NCBI GenBank assembly: GCA_023374025.1
Contig: SIJG01000111.1
Location: 251,360-315,359 of the forward strand
Direction: 5' to 3'
From: Heterodera schachtii
Taxonomy: Eukaryota > Nematoda > Chromadorea > Rhabditida > Heteroderidae
Length of the DNA: 64,000 nt
Part shown: positions 1-13,700 of the stretch, in pieces
Layout: the number at the start of each line of letters is the position of its first letter
How positions within the stretch are numbered: position 1 is the stretch's first letter
Position numbers and translations under genes: made by a program
Notes under the pieces: generated by a model
Seen by the model: only the letters and a program-made list of their open reading frames with translations
Told to the model about the DNA's origin: nothing
The model's database searches: none

Positions 1-3000
1 AATCATTGTCATATGTTTACGACATACACATTTTATTACGTAACTCTGTCAAACAAGGTCAATCTTAATGATCTTTGTATCAAAAAATACCTTAATCAAA
101 ATCTAAGTTGACTTATATCCGCATTTTTGGAAGAATTCAAATAAACCGGGTTTTAAACCGGTTTACAAACTATGCCATTTTGCTGACCGAAGAAAAATTT
201 TTTGTGAATAATATACATATATAAATAATATATTGTTTCTATGCTTATACATTAATTCATACAAAAGGAACCGAGTTATAATAGAGAGATAGGAACTTTA
301 GGCATAAAAATCCGCAAAATAGCATTTGATAGGCAAATAATTTTTTTTATTAATGCCTTTTGGGTAATGGGTAATAAAACACATAAAAACTTATTTAATT
401 TTCTTTATTTTATTTCATTATTAAATGAAATTATGAAAAGTTTATAGTTTTTTTTAATAAAGACAATTTTTAAACCAAAATTTTTATCAGTAAAAAATAT
501 TAGGAATCATTTTCTTTAACTACCATCCCTATGATTAATTAAAACATTATTTATCATTTAAATTCTTTTTTTAATTAATTTAAATTACTTGCCCTATTCG
601 GACTTCGCCAAAATAATTCTTTCCCTTTTCTTCCATTTTTCTTTGAGTTTTCAAAATCAACCAAATTTGCATCTTTAGTTTTGTCTATTCAATTATGAAA
701 AAGGATTTAAAATAATTAATTTTTGATAATATATATTACTTTTTCATTGGTGAGTTGCCAATTTTCTTCTTGTTTCAGATTTATAAAAAAAATTGAAGTG
801 CAAATTTTTATATTAAATTTAATTTATTTTAATAGCTTGATGTCCATGAACTTTTCCCTTTGCTAATGGAGTTCGGTTCCTTACTAAATCATTTTTTAAA
901 GTTTAATTGCTAATATTTATTTTTTTAATAAATCTATTTCGATATTAGCTAATTATAAAATATTATTGATATTCTAGCTTAATTTATTTTAATTAAAATA
1001 TTTCAAAACTATCTATTTAAATAGAGCTCTCCTGTCTTTTTGCCAATTCCTTGATAATCCATTTTATTCTCCGCATCACATTCATCATTAAATTCTGTAT
1101 CTTTCTATGTTATCGTTGATTATTAGATTTTTTCATTGTGTTTAATTGTTTATTTGATAGTGTCGTTGAATAAATAGTCCTAATTTTCCTATTATTCTTC
1201 GTTTTTGTTTGCAAGTTAATTCTATTTTGCAACATTTATTATAAATTTTTATTTGTCAAAAATTTCTTATTTGGATTATAGAATTTCAGTACTTATAATA
1301 AAAATTTGGTGCATATCGAAATATTTTTTGATCGATTTTTGGTTTAATTTGTATTATTTTCGCCGACTACGAAATTAAGACGATTATATTTGTACTTTAA
1401 TAAATTTGATAAAAAAGTCCAATTAATTTATACTATTACAATTTAGTCAGTCCTTAGTTATACGATTTAAATGATATTTTTCAATAAATAATATTTTTAT
1501 GCAAAATTAATTTTTTTATCTACAAATTTAGAACAACTTACATAGAAAAATATTTTTTCGGTTAATTATTCTGATTGATTCTAATTAATATTTCGGAAGT
1601 CGGAAATGAGAACTCCGTGCCATATCTGGTATGGTTGTAAGTAATTTAATTGAATAAATTAAATAATCTATCCAATAAATCAGTCGTTTTATATAACTTT
1701 TTTTCAATTATTCGGCATTATTTAATAGGTTTTCAGTGTTTTAATATATATTACAATTCAAATTCCTTTATTTGTTTATAATTTTTGCTTATACTTAATT
1801 ATAATAATATTTTTATTGTTGTTGATTGTTCTAATTGAACTTTTAAAATTTTATTTTTCAATTTAATGATCTTTTGCTTTTCATTCCATAAGTTTTTATT
1901 ATTTTCTTTGTAACATTCACGTGAATCGTCTGTGGCAAATATTGCAGGCATTGGGTGTCGGTTCGTTCCTTAAGCAAAGCTCTTTTTAATATTTCGCTTG
2001 AATTGTATTTTTGAACATGATTAACGTTAACCGAAATTTATCTAATTTATATTAATGTATTTTATAAAGTTTTATTATATAAAGGGAAAATATGTTTAAT
2101 TCTCTATACAGAACAAGAATTGAATTAATAATGCCCTAATTTGGTAATGTATGCCTAAAAAGCAAGAACAGAATTTTGAAGTTTTAAGGATTTGGAAATT
2201 TATTATTATTTTAATTTACTTTGTTGTAATATTTTTATTTTGTCTAAGTTTATCTTAATAATTTATTTACAAAATTTGAGCTTTTTATATTTCTATGAAT
2301 GATTGATACTTTGATAGTTTTCTCGGGTTAAATGCATCATGTTTCTTACTTTATTTCAAGTTTATACAAATAATGTTTTTGTTTTGTGAAACAAAATTAC
2401 CAATTAGTAATTGTGTAGATTTAATTGACAGAAAGGAAAATATGACATATTACTATATTTATAAAATCGTGTATTAAAAGCGACTTGAGTCGTTAAACTT
2501 ATTCCGTCCTTTATTAATTATTGTTTAAAATTATTATAAACTATTTATGTATTTAACGCTTTGGAAGTTTTTTTATTAAAAAAAATTAAGAATGTTATTT
2601 CATAGGTTTTCATAAAAAATTGCAATTTGTAGGTCAAAATCGGTTGCGTTTGAATGCTATTATACATTTAAGTTTTAAATGTCTATATAAATGATGTTTT
2701 TCAAACAAGAAAATCATGATAAAAAAAATTTTTTAAACACGTAAAACACTTTTTTTTCTTGCTGAACTGATCGAGCTTTTTTAATGTTCCAAGTCAATTA
2801 TTTTATGAACTTTTGGTTAATATTTATAATATTTATTTTAATTTCTTTTACTTATCTGTATATTTGAAATTTTGTTTGTTTTAATACATTTTTTAAATTT
2901 GTCAAAATTTAAACCCAATTTAAATTAAATAACAGATTAATGATAGTTTTTTTAGTTTTTTTAATCTTGTGTATTCCGACATCACACAGTCTCAGTTTCG

Positions 3001-3839
3001 GTAAATCTGGTTGCTATTTTATTTTTATGCATTTATTCAATTATGGAAAGAGATTATCAAATAATTTTACAAGGAACTTGCTTTATATTTGCGACGTAAT
3101 TTTAACGGAATTATTATAATTTGCTAGTGATAATTTATTTATTATTCGTAATTTAATGTAAAAGTTGAATAAATATTGTAATAATTGCAGTCATAGAACG
3201 TAAATATAATTTTTTTGTTAGTCAAAATTATATTAGTTTTTCTTTTCTTTATATCCGAAATAACTTAAATGTTCTATTTAATTGTTTTTTGTTAATTCAT
3301 ATTAATATTCAAACGTTCAAGCTGCCAAAGATTTAAATTCAATTTTTATATTTCTTGCGTTAAAGGTCATTGTCACCGACTATTTTTATGGTCGTATTAT
3401 TTATATTTAGTTTATCGTGTTATGTATTTGATTTGAGTAAGGATGGCAATATTCAAAAAATACAAATAATAAATTTATATTTTTTAAATTTATTTAACTC
3501 TTTTATTGTGTTTTTAAATCGACCAATTTTTTTAATGCCTGGGATTTCCTTATACATAGATATACTCTGCTCAATTTTCATTATTACTTTTTTTTAAATA
3601 GTCGACCAATTTCAATACCTAATCAAATTTAAATATTAAGATTTGACTATTTTTAATTTTTTCGTACTAGCTAAATAATGTGAGATTTATTCTCAGTTGC
3701 AATTAATTTTTAAACTTTTCCTTTCTAATGTTTTTCATAATTTATATGCAGAAAATGTATTGGTTATTAATTTACTTGATTAAATTATCTTTTTTGGCAG
3801 TTAATTTTTAATTTTATTGTATTTTGTCTCTTCTTAGAT
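1..3839. repeat. Very AT-rich degenerate repeat region, no gene seen
   Basis: No reading frame of coding character was found; the only open stretch, a 75-codon frame at 3370-3597, has the hydrophobic, Phe/Ile/Leu-rich composition expected of random AT-rich DNA. Part of the region (about 1918-2070) matches 32480-32645 on the opposite strand at roughly 80% by eye, so this is an old dispersed repeat rather than unique sequence. Confidence 0.6.
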
Positions 3840-4480
3840 TTATGATTATAACACCGCCGGAGCTCACAAAATTCCCTTTTTTGTCACAAAAACCACCAAG
3901 GTACTTAAAATTAAAACTAATTTTTTCGAATTAAAAAAATCGCTCATTCATAAACGGCACTGCCGGCGTAATATGGTAAGGAGAAATCAATTTAAAAACT
4001 AATAATTTTTTTCATAGGAAAATTTTGAAATAAATTTTTTAAAATTATCTAAAGCAATCAAAATTCAATACTGCAGCGGCCAGATGTGCTAATTTGTCAT
4101 AATTTTGATGAGTTCAAAGGGTCAATTATGTGATGATTTGGTGATTCCTTGAGAAATTTGCTAACTAATACTTATTTTTTTCAAAAATTCCTCAAAAATG
4201 ACCAATTTTCACAGTCAAAATGTCTTAAAATGAACAATTTCCCACCAGCGGTGCTTATCAGCACCGCCGGGCCATCATTCTTTTTTCATAAAAACAGGCT
4301 CAAATCGCAAAAATTGAGTTTTTTGGGTGAAATGTTAACAAATTACTCAAATTTTCAAAATTTTCACGGCGGTGCCTACCAGCGCCGCCGGCCCCAAACC
4401 GTTAATAACTTTTTAATTTGGTATTAAATTTTTCAAAATGTTGATTTTACATTAATATTCATTTTTTAATTTATGAACGG
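3840..4480. repeat. Dispersed repeat with two GC-rich hairpins
   Basis: AT-rich DNA interrupted by two GC-rich partial palindromes at 4247-4270 and 4367-4391, about 120 bp apart. Read on the minus strand the first has a GATA loop closed by a T-A pair; most other copies in the window have a C-G pair there. The 92-codon frame at 4149-4427 runs across both palindromes and has no coding features. Confidence 0.55.
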
Positions 4481-6730
4481 AAAATGGAAATGCACTTTTG
4501 CTCTATGCAAAACAAAACGAATGAATTAATGTGGTCATTGGGAGAAGAACCAATTTATGCAATTGGAGGATAATGGCAATGGAACGCTGGCACCGCGTCC
4601 TTTTATATTGATTAAAAGAAGGCTGTAGAGAAAGAGAAGGGGGGCAATCGAGAGAGTGTGTTAAACGAGAGAGGACGAGGGGGAGAGAAAGAGGTTTCTT
4701 AGGGGTGTATTTTCCGTTTTTATTGCATTTTTGCTAACAAATTTTGCAAAAAATGTCGAAATAGTGAAAAAATAGTGATAAAACGCCAAAATAGTGATTT
4801 TTAACTATTTTAGTTACAAAGTCGCCAAAATAGTGATTTTCTAGTAACGAAAAATGACGCCCAAATCAAAAAATTTAAACGCAGAAATGTTTTTGTGAGC
4901 TCATTTCTTCAAAACAATTGAAAAAAAAAGGTTTTTTTTACTAAAAGTTGCTTCCCTCCCTATTGATCAGTAGGGCTGGGATTTTTAAATTTTTATGCGG
5001 GTTTAATTCAATAAGAAAATGCAAAAAAAAAAACCGCTTTTTATAGCGAAATAAAAAGCATTGACCACTTGGAAATTTTCTAAAGGTTGGAAAAAATAAC
5101 AACTTTTCAAGCTTTTCTGTACAAAAAACATAAATTTATTTTCATTCAAAAGGTTTTGTTAATTTTTGCCCATATTTTACCAATTTCTCCACTATTTAGC
5201 AATTTTTAGCACGTATTCAGGTACCTATTTTTAGTTTTTGTATTAAAAATCACGTCACCGATCAGATGCTAAAACGTTTATTAAAAACTAGAAAAAATTA
5301 TATGCTGAACTTTTTAAAAGCTAACCTTTAAAAAAATGTATTCAATCCTTTTCTTGAATAATAAATTAAATGCTACAATTAAATTTATTTTAAACTTTTT
5401 TGATAAGAACAATAAACACAAAATTTACAAAAAGTAAAAATAACATTATAGAGAATCAATTTTTGGGAAAAATTCCTTTAGTCAAGGTTCGTAGATGAAA
5501 ATTTTCAAATACCTCATTTGGCATGCAAAAAAACCTCATTTTGGGTCATCTCATTTTTACAAAATTTATTATAATAACTTCAAATATTTTGAGCAAATTT
5601 TTAAGAAAAAAAAAAAGGATTTTTAGGGTCCGGCGCTGCCGATAGCGCCGTCGGGCAAAAAATTTCCTCAAATAGGCAAAAAAATTTCAAGTCATGTAAA
5701 AAATTTTTAAACCAAAATTGTTATCAAGAAAAAAAATATTCTTAGCAGTGTATTTTTACATTTTTATTGCATTTTGTTAAGGATTTTCCCGAAAATCCTG
5801 AAAAAGGCGACAAAAATGCGAAATAGCACAAAAATAGGCATTAAGCACAAAAACCCTGAAATAGGCAAAAATTGGCATTATAAAGCCATCGTAGTTACCC
5901 CAAACCAAGCGAAACGCGTTTGAATGCACTTTGGTGAAGGCACTTTTTTAGCCTTTAATAATAACAGTAAATAATTCAGAAGGTACCCGAAGAATTTTTT
6001 TTTGCGCTTCTTGCCAAAAAAATTTTTTTTCTAGTTTTATTTTTCAAAATTTTCAACGCTGGCGCGAAAAAGTGACACATTGGTGGGGACGATTCGAAAA
6101 AATAAACTTAGCGAAAAGGTAAAAAAATGAGTCGGCGGTTTATGAATTTCAACAAAATTAGATGGACTTTTAAGGTTCCAAGTGGAAATTTCGCTTCTCA
6201 TTGCCAATTTGAATGCCAAAAAAATCACCAATTTTTTCTTGATGTATTTGCGAAACTATGAAGTGCGACCTTATTGACCTTATTTTGTTTTGAAAATTTA
6301 TATTTTTCTTTGTTAATTTTATAAATTTGGTATAAAAATTTATTTATTAATGCACTTCATATTTGGACATACTCAGTTTTAATGTCGGGCTTTAACATTT
6401 AACTATCGGCTATCATCGGAACGGATAATTAATATAAAGATTAAATGAAAGTGGTTCTATTGAATTTTATGAGTCCAATAAATTCAAAATTGATTAAGTC
6501 ATATTTTTTATGATGGCCTAAACGCTTATTGTTAGCTTTTGTATATGATAGCTTCTTTAGAATTGGTTTTTCAAGTGATACTAAAAAGTACTGTTTTAGT
6601 TGGAATATGAAAAAAGTTGGGATCCTAGAAACTCAAGATTGATAGATAGATGGATGATTGAGATCTAAAATTTTGATTGGCCTTATAAAATTTTGATTGG
6701 GCTTATAAAACTCGGTGTGTGCCTAATCAA
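4481..6730. other. Intergenic repeats; purine-rich tract and one hairpin
   Basis: 4620-4700 is a GA-rich tract, preceded at about 4600-4612 by a TATAAAAG-like box readable on the minus strand; no transcript can be tied to it. 4740-5900 contains degenerate runs of 'aggcaaaa/aaatagtg' type shared with 10.4, 20.1, 47.5 and 56.4-57.1 kb. A GC-rich hairpin with GATA loop is at 5631-5655. No gene is seen. Confidence 0.45.
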
Positions 6731-7004
6731 TCAATAGTCAATGACGTCATCAAACGCTTCTTGTAGCTTTTCGCGCAAATCCTTGTGATCGCTGATCGGG
6801 TTGTTGAACGTGAATGGCACTTCGATCATCCAAAGTGCCGGGTAACCAATGGAGGCAAAGCGGTGACGAACCCGCTCAGGCAGCCTCCGTTCGGCGTGAA
6901 TTTGGATAGGCGCCCGCAACAGATTTTGGCATAAGTTTGAATCAGGCCGACCAGGGAGTAGAAGAGGGACAACATAAGGCCGGCCGCGCCTCCAGTAAGC
7001 AATG
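6731..7004 (-). CDS. Orphan terminal exon of an unknown protein (gene fragment)
   Basis: An open frame of about 90 codons begins after a plausible acceptor (CATTTAAG, exon from 7004) and ends at TGA 6731-6733. Its composition is balanced and unlike the surrounding AT-rich DNA: residues such as Arg-Arg-Leu-Pro-Glu-Arg and the tail Asp-Leu-Arg-Glu-Lys-Leu-Gln-Glu-Ala-Phe suggest a real protein end with a short helical C terminus. There is no ATG and no recognisable upstream exon for at least 1.5 kb, so it may be a stranded last exon of a gene broken by repeats, or a captured fragment. A second frame over 6870-7000 is also open and could compete. The family is not recognised. Confidence 0.4.
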
Positions 7005-8918
7005 CTTAAATGGTCAAAAATTAATTACCGTATTCCTTAAAATACGATCACCCCAATTCCCCCCCCCCGTCCACTAAGTTACTGTAACCCAAAGTTTAAA
7101 AAAAATTTGTTTTTGGAGATTTTAAAAATTCGTTTGTTAAAAAAATTTGAACCCCAAAGCTGCGAACTAAAATTGAAAATTGAATTTACAAAAATTTACA
7201 TTTAGGCACTATAAAATGCCAATTTTTGTATTTTTAAGCTTGAAATTTTCTAGCTATTTACTAATTTTTTTTAGACCTCCGGTTATGTGAAATAGGTTTT
7301 TTACTTCAAAATCCATCAAATATATTTGATTATAATTTGCATAAAAGCAACCAAATTTTTAATTTTGGTAATTTATTCGGTAGCCTTTTATTTTTCTTTG
7401 GTCTATTGGGGTTCAAAATCCGACATTCGGTTATGATGCTATAAATGTAATTTCACCCGTTGTGTCACTTCAGTGCGATCATTCTGATCAATTTTGGTCC
7501 ACTTCAAAGCCACGAGGGGCGCTTCTTACAATGCCTTTGTCCGCCAGCAAATTTGTCGACACTTCCATCGCTTCCGACTCATTTTTGTATGCTTTTGTCA
7601 CATTTTTGCCAAAAGGTGCACTTTTTCTGCCGGCACATCAAAAGACGTTCGAAAAAATAATTAAAATTTTCTATTAATTTTTATTAAAAATATTCGAATT
7701 TCACAATTTTTGTTTTATCACAATTATTTCGCATTTTGTCAGGTATTTTTTGACGTTCTTTAAATCAATTCCTTTTTTTTCTATTCATAATTATTTTCTA
7801 CACGCAATTGGCTCTGCAATTTTCTGACAAATTCCGGCATATTTTTTTTTTCAACGGAACCTCGAGAATTGTTAGTCAAAATGTGGGTATGAATTTGGTA
7901 TCATTTGATAGATCAGGATCTACTTCTATTGTAAAATTTTTAATATTAGCTGTGTGTGACGAAAATAAAAAAGTTATGGGGCCTCAAAAATCGAAATTTA
8001 GGCCTAAGGGCCCATTTCAAGCTTTGTTCACAATCTATTATTTGTCAACTTTTACATTTATTATTTATTTTTATTTTTTTGATTATTTTCACTAAAGAAA
8101 AACTCATACATTTTTTAGTCTAAAAATCATTTTTAAAATTTAATTATATTATACATTAATTAAAATTTATTTACAATGATACCAAATTCATAAACACTTT
8201 TTGACTGACAGTTCGCGAGGTGCACTTATAATAAAAAATTATGCCAGAATTTGTCAGAAAATTGAAGAGTCATTTTGGTTTAGAAAACAATTATGAATAG
8301 AAAAAAAATGGAATTCATATAAAATAACGTCCAAAAAATCTGACAAAATGCGAAATAATAGGGAAGAAACAAAAAACATTGTGGCATTTTTTATGTTCAG
8401 ATCATATTTTAGCGAACTATTTTTTTTGTTTTTATTAATTTAAAAAATTGGATTTATAATATTAGCACAAATTTAGAGCATTGTTAAAACAATTTTCTAA
8501 TTCGAAAACAAGACTTATTTATATCGAAAATTAAAAAAATTATATTTTTTTTGTTGCAAAATTCGGTATGGTATTTATTTTTTGCTGAGTCTTAATTCCA
8601 GCAATGCCCATCGTCAGAAAATCCTTCTCCTTTTTAAGCACTTAAGAATTATGCCAGGAAAGCGTGCTTTTTGGCAAAAAATGTTTTAAAAGCATAATTT
8701 TAATTAAAAAAAATTAATTATTAAGTATCTTACAAAAACATTGGAATAAACTTAATTAAATAAACAAAAATGAAATTGTCAAAATAAGTTAATTTAAAAA
8801 AAAAAATAAAAACATGCTTTTTGGCGTCACAAAAGTAGCAAATAAATAAATAGTGTCAAATTTTTATGAAACTGGCAAAAAAAAAGTATGCGAAGACGGA
8901 AAAAAATTGGTTAACATG
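7005..8918. other. Intergenic AT-rich sequence
   Basis: Frames of 60-95 codons at 7460-7677 and 7808-8095 have no start context, domain or splice signals and are likely chance. 7020-7060 carries half of an ACCGTATT-type terminal repeat resembling the small element at 46989-47136. An inverted similarity is visible between about 7800-7990 and 8170-8290. Confidence 0.4.
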
Positions 8919-8926
8919 ATAATTAA

Positions 8927-9770
8927 TAGAGACCGAGCCGGACCGGGCCCGGTACCGGTTTTTACCGGGCCCGGAAACCGGTCCGGCGATTTTAGGGAAA
9001 ATTCCGGCTTGACCGGTTTTCCGGTTTGACCGGTTTTTCAGAGGCCGGGCCCGGAAACCGGTCATTTTGAAAATGCCAAACCGGTCCGGAAACCGGCATT
9101 TTGGACCGGTTTTTACCGGTTTATGATAAAGCCAAAAATTCTTCATTTTTGTTCATTTTTCTTTGAAAAAATCCCTCTGGCATAATGTTATCAATTTTTT
9201 TTTTTTGAATTTTTCGGTTGAATTTTTTATCAACCATAAAATTTTTTGAAATAACTTTTTCTTGAGGCATCCAAATTAAACTCCCGGTGTTGCTATCTGA
9301 TAGGCACCACTTCATTTATCTCCTCTGTCATTTCCCTCGAAATTTTTTTTAAAATTTCAACCAGAAATTTAAAAAAAATCATAAAAAAATTTCAAAGATA
9401 TAAGAAAATTTTTTAATGATTTTTCAATTTATGATGAATTATCGCAAAAAAATTTTCAAAAAATTTAATTCTTTAAAAAAATTCAAATTTTTTTTTAAAA
9501 TTTTTAAAATTTATAATTGAAGAGGTCATTTTGACGCCTGAAGTTAAATAGAGTCGAAATTAACACTTGGCACGATTTTTGTTGATTTTGGGGTTGAAAT
9601 ACATGTGAGAATTTAAATTTTTACCAAACTGGAAACCGGTTCCGGGCCCGGCAATTTGAAAATCCGGTTTCACCGGTTTTCCGGTTTTTGAGAGGCCGGG
9701 CCCGGAAACCGGTTGCTTCTGAAAATATCAGACCGGTCCGGTCCGGCACTTTTGGAAATCTCGGTCTCTA
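8927..9770. mobile_element. Non-autonomous hAT-type transposon, 844 bp
   Basis: The ends are an 11-bp perfect inverted repeat, TAGAGACCGAG at 8927 and CTCGGTCTCTA ending at 9770. They are flanked by an exact 8-bp direct repeat ATAATTAA (8919-8926 and 9771-9778). An 8-bp target duplication and a YARNG-type terminus (TAGAG) are the established hallmarks of hAT elements. The interior just inside each end is packed with ACCGG/CCGGGCCCGG blocks in inverted orientation around an AT-rich core. No transposase is encoded; the two short minus-strand frames at 8856-9315 are translations of the repeats. Confidence 0.85.
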
Positions 9771-9778
9771 ATAATTAA

Positions 9779-11104
9779 TTTGGATTGGCAAGGTCGAATG
9801 TGCACTTTTTTTGAGCAGCCGCAATAAGAAAGGACCAAAGAAAGACCGGGGATACAAAGCCAAATTATGCAAAATTATAAGGCATAATCTAAGAACGATA
9901 TTGTCCAAATAAAAATTGAACTTTTGTCACACGAAATTGGCAAAAATGCCAAAGACCTACGGCGTGCCATTTTTTTTTGTCGCAAAGTTTTTGCTGGCAT
10001 TTTTTGATGGTCTGCGAAGAGTTTGCCAAATGAAAACTTCGATGTTTGGAGGCGAACAGCAAGCACATAAATGGTCCTATAACGAGAAATAACCGAATTA
10101 AATGTGTAATATTTTTAAATTTTACTAAATTCTTAACGCATTTGGCCCATAATTAATAAAACCGCACGACAATATCTAAATTTTCTTATATTTTTGCAAA
10201 ATTCGGTCATAAAATGGCAAAAATGGCTAAAAAAAACTTTTTTTGATTATATTTCAATTGTAAATTAAATTGCTAAATATTGTAAAGTTTTTTTTCGAAA
10301 AAGAGGGACAATTTTAAAAATAAATTATTTTTTAATATATATTTAAAGAATCAATTTTGAAAAATTTTTCCATTTCTTAGGGGTTTATTTTTTGTTTTTA
10401 TTGCATTTTTATTAAATTATTTTCCCAAAAATTCTGAAATAAGCACTAAAAATGGCGAAATAAGCACAAAAATAGGCATTATAAGCCCCCCTAGACAACC
10501 CAAACCAAGCTAAAAACGTGCTTTTGTGCTTAACTGTGCGTATTAAATTTTGGCATTTGTATAAAAATGAAGCTCTACAATAATTGGCCAGAAATGAAAT
10601 AACTGGCCAAAATTGAGTCTTCTTTTTACCTTTTTTGAATTAGAGCGGAGAGCTCTTTGATCAGTGATCATCCAACGGATGTGAATGGCTGGACATTCAT
10701 GGCCAATTAGGTAAGTCATTTTTGGCGGCACTTATGCCAGGTTGAGAGATGAGCACAATGAAGCAATTGGTCTAAGAATAAGCCATGGAATTCAGGCTGA
10801 AATTAACAAATATTAATTATTGTGTCAGGTTAATTCCCAAAAATCACTAAAATTTCAATTACTTCAAAGCCTAAAAAGGTGCCCTTTTCCTTTTGAACTC
10901 CCAGTTCAAATAATTTTTTTTCAAAATCAGAACGCCAACATTTAATTTCTCTCTTTCTCCTTTCTTTGTCTCTCTCCTTCATTCTCTCTCATCTTTTTCT
11001 CTTTGCTCTCTGACTCTCTATCCCCCACTCTCTCGCTGCATTCATCGAAAAACAACACAAAACGACGCTGACTCGTTGGCACCGTTGGAATTATCTCAGC
11101 ACAT
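9779..11104. other. Intergenic, degenerate repeats and CT-rich tract
   Basis: 10430-10560 is a copy of the 'gaaataagcacaaaaataggcattata' family also seen at 5.8 and 57.0 kb. 10950-11040 is a CT-rich tract. The short minus-strand frames at 9875-10066 and 10543-10731 show no supporting features. Confidence 0.4.
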
Positions 11105-11224
11105 CATTTGGTCAGGCCCGTAACCAGGAAAAAATTTCGGGACGGGCAACCGAAGAGCTTTTTTTTTTTTTTTTTGCTCTTCAGGCCAGAAATTTTTCAA
11201 AAAATAAGGTAAAATAGCGGTCCG

Positions 11225-11250
11225 CCGGCGGTGCCGATAGGCGCCGCCGG
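11225..11250 (+). repeat. GC-rich hairpin with GATA loop
   Basis: Ten-base arms CGGCGGTGCC and GGCGCCGCCG around GATA, with one G-T wobble. It lies inside the hAT-type element near its left end. Confidence 0.7.
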
Positions 11251-11809
11251 GAAAATTTTTTTTGTTTTAATGCATATGCATTATTTTTTTGTAAATTTTT
11301 TTATTAACTATTTAACATATTTAGGCATTTTAGAAGGCAATTTAATTTAAAAAAGATATAAATAAATTATTTTTAATTTAATTACTTATTTTAAAATTAG
11401 AAAATAACTTAAATTCTAAGAATTTTGGGTAAATTTGTTTTTTTAACTTTTAAAAATATTTAGCATAAACATTAATTGAAAATCTTTATAAATATCGATA
11501 GCGGAGACTTTTCTCTATTTTATAAATCTTATTTGATATTTCTATCATGCTTCACTGATTTTTGGCAGATTTTTAAAAGTTGGTGGTTAGGTCTGCAACC
11601 ATGGGTAGGGGCAGGGTTGCAATTTAACCATGGTAACATGGTTAAGTAACCATTAACCATGTTCTTTTGCTGCGCGTTTGCAAACCACCAACCATCATGG
11701 TCAAATGACCATGTTAAATGACCATGAACTCGTGGTTGCACATTTGCTACGGGTTTACCATCATGGTTATGGTCATTTAACCATTACCACCTTCTTTCGC
11801 TACGGCCCC

Positions 11810-11834
11810 CGGCGGTGCCGATAGGCGCCGCCGG
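11810..11834 (+). repeat. GC-rich hairpin with GATA loop
   Basis: The same hairpin in the same orientation as 11225-11250, near the right end of the same element. Confidence 0.7.
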
Positions 11835-12002
11835 GAAAATTTTTTTGTTTTAATGCATTTTGTTAAGAAATTTGGTTAAAAAATTAAAAAAATAGCCCAT
11901 TTTTACTGGAAAATTTTTTCATTTTTCATTTCGGGGGGGGGGGGGGCAACTGGCCCCCCTTGCCCCCCCCTGGTTACGGGCCTGCATTTGGTGCACCATC
12001 CG

Positions 12003-12744
12003 ATGTGCCCTTTCCCCTTCTGCCCCTCCCACATTTTCATCTTCATATTTTGCTCTCCGTATCAATTTTTTTCCAATTTTTATTACACTTTACACCAGCA
12101 GAGGTCTGGCCCAAATTTTTATAAATAAAATATCAAGTACAAAAAATCTGATTTCGGAGTCAAAAAAAGAACCTTTTTCAAAAAATTTCAATCGGTTATT
12201 TTAACAATTTATTTGGCCAAAATGTTTCAAATATGTTAGGTTTTTAGCCTTGACATTATGCCATAAAATTTTAAAATTTAAACTAATTTTAACAATTTAG
12301 TCACTACTCAAAAATCAAAACTTTTCTGGATAATAGGGCCGATCCTCCTCCCATTTTTTTGAAATAATTTTAAATGTGCCCTTTCCCCTTCTGCCCCTCC
12401 CACATTTTCATCTTCATATTTTGCTCTCCGTATCAATTTTTTTCCAATTTTTATTACACTTTACACCAGCAGAGGTCTGGCCCAAATTTTTATAAATAAA
12501 ATATCAAGTACAAAAAATCTGATTTCGGAGTCAAAAAAAGAACCTTTTTCAAAAAATTTCAATCGGTTATTTTAACAATTTATTTGGCCAAAATGTTTCA
12601 AATATGTTAGGTTTTTAGCCTTGACATTATGCCATAAAATTTTAAAATTTAAACTAATTTTAACAATTTAGTCACTACTCAAAAATCAAAACTTTTCTGG
12701 ATAATAGGGCCGATCCTCCTCCCATTTTTTTGAAATAATTTTAA
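12003..12744. repeat. Perfect 371-bp tandem duplication
   Basis: 12003-12373 and 12374-12744 are direct, adjacent copies with no difference that I can see by eye. No coding frame spans them. Such identity in a region of old, diverged repeats implies a very recent duplication, or an assembly error that repeated one stretch. Confidence 0.9.
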
Positions 12745-13700
12745 TTTTAATAAGTCCCAAAAACCTTTTAAGGTTTTCGAGATCGTCTATCACGAATATG
12801 ACATCAATACATCCATTTCGCTTAATTCGAACCCTGGACCCGAATTCGAACAAAATGTCGAAATTTAAATTTATTCAAAATAAAATTTCTGCAATAAAAT
12901 TTTTAAAATGCATAAAAAGGGTATTGTGACCTTATAATTGTTGGTGCATGTCTTAAAATTTGCTTTTTGGCTTTTTATTTGGCCATAATTTTTTTTAATT
13001 TTGGTTTTTTTTTATTTCAAAAGCCTTTTTTATTATATAATTGAATTCATTCCCATAAAATTTAAAGAAAGAATATAAGAAATGAAAGCTCAAAAAAATT
13101 TTTTTTAATATGAAAAATATTAACTATAAAATTTTTATGAAAATGCTCATCAATATCATAAACGTTCCGTAAACAAATTTAAAAGAGAAAAACTATGGTA
13201 AAAATAAGAATAATAAATTTAAGATAAAAAATATTTTAGATTTTATAATCCTCAAACAAAATATAATAATAGAAAAGAAGCAGTTATAATAAAAAAATCT
13301 AAAATTTTTAAACAAATATATTAAAACTAATGTATTAAGTCTCAAATAATCAGTGAACGGCGTTTTATGTTTGAACATATTTTAGCTAATATTCTATCGA
13401 TGAAAATATCAAAAATAGCATTTTTGGCACCTATTTTTGCGATTAAAAAAAAGGTTTTCTAGCTTTTTGGCATAAGATTATGTGAAAAATAACATCAAAT
13501 TCTGCTTTAATTCAAATTGAATCTCAAAATTTCCTGAACTTCAACGCCTAATTGCATTGAAATGATTTTGAGTTGTAATTATGTTCGCGAAATGAAAGAA
13601 TGAGAATTTATGAAAAATTAATCGGTTTTTTCACCGTTCGGGAAATATTTTTGGTTTTTTTTTTGGTTTTTATGACATATTTTGGTTTTTTTTTTTGCAA
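12745..13700. other. Intergenic AT-rich sequence, nothing recognised
   Basis: Low-complexity A/T runs. The 61-codon minus-strand frame at 13193-13378 is Phe/Leu/Ile-rich and looks like chance. Confidence 0.4.

Larger units (their letters stand above)
11113..11984. mobile_element. Non-autonomous hAT-type transposon, 872 bp
   Basis: A 16-bp perfect terminal inverted repeat, CAGGCCCGTAACCAGG at the left and its complement at the right, is bounded by an exact 8-bp target duplication CATTTGGT (11105-11112 and 11985-11992). No transposase is present. Two GC-rich GATA-loop hairpins lie near the ends (11225-11250 and 11810-11834). Between them, 11600-11790 has short inverted runs built on 'aaccatg/catggtt'. 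The minus-strand 70-codon frame at 11529-11741 is made of these runs and is not a gene. Confidence 0.88.

Noticed and set aside
1..3800. Nuclear copy of mitochondrial DNA
   Set aside because: T-rich composition suggested it, but no mitochondrial protein or rRNA signature could be read in any frame.
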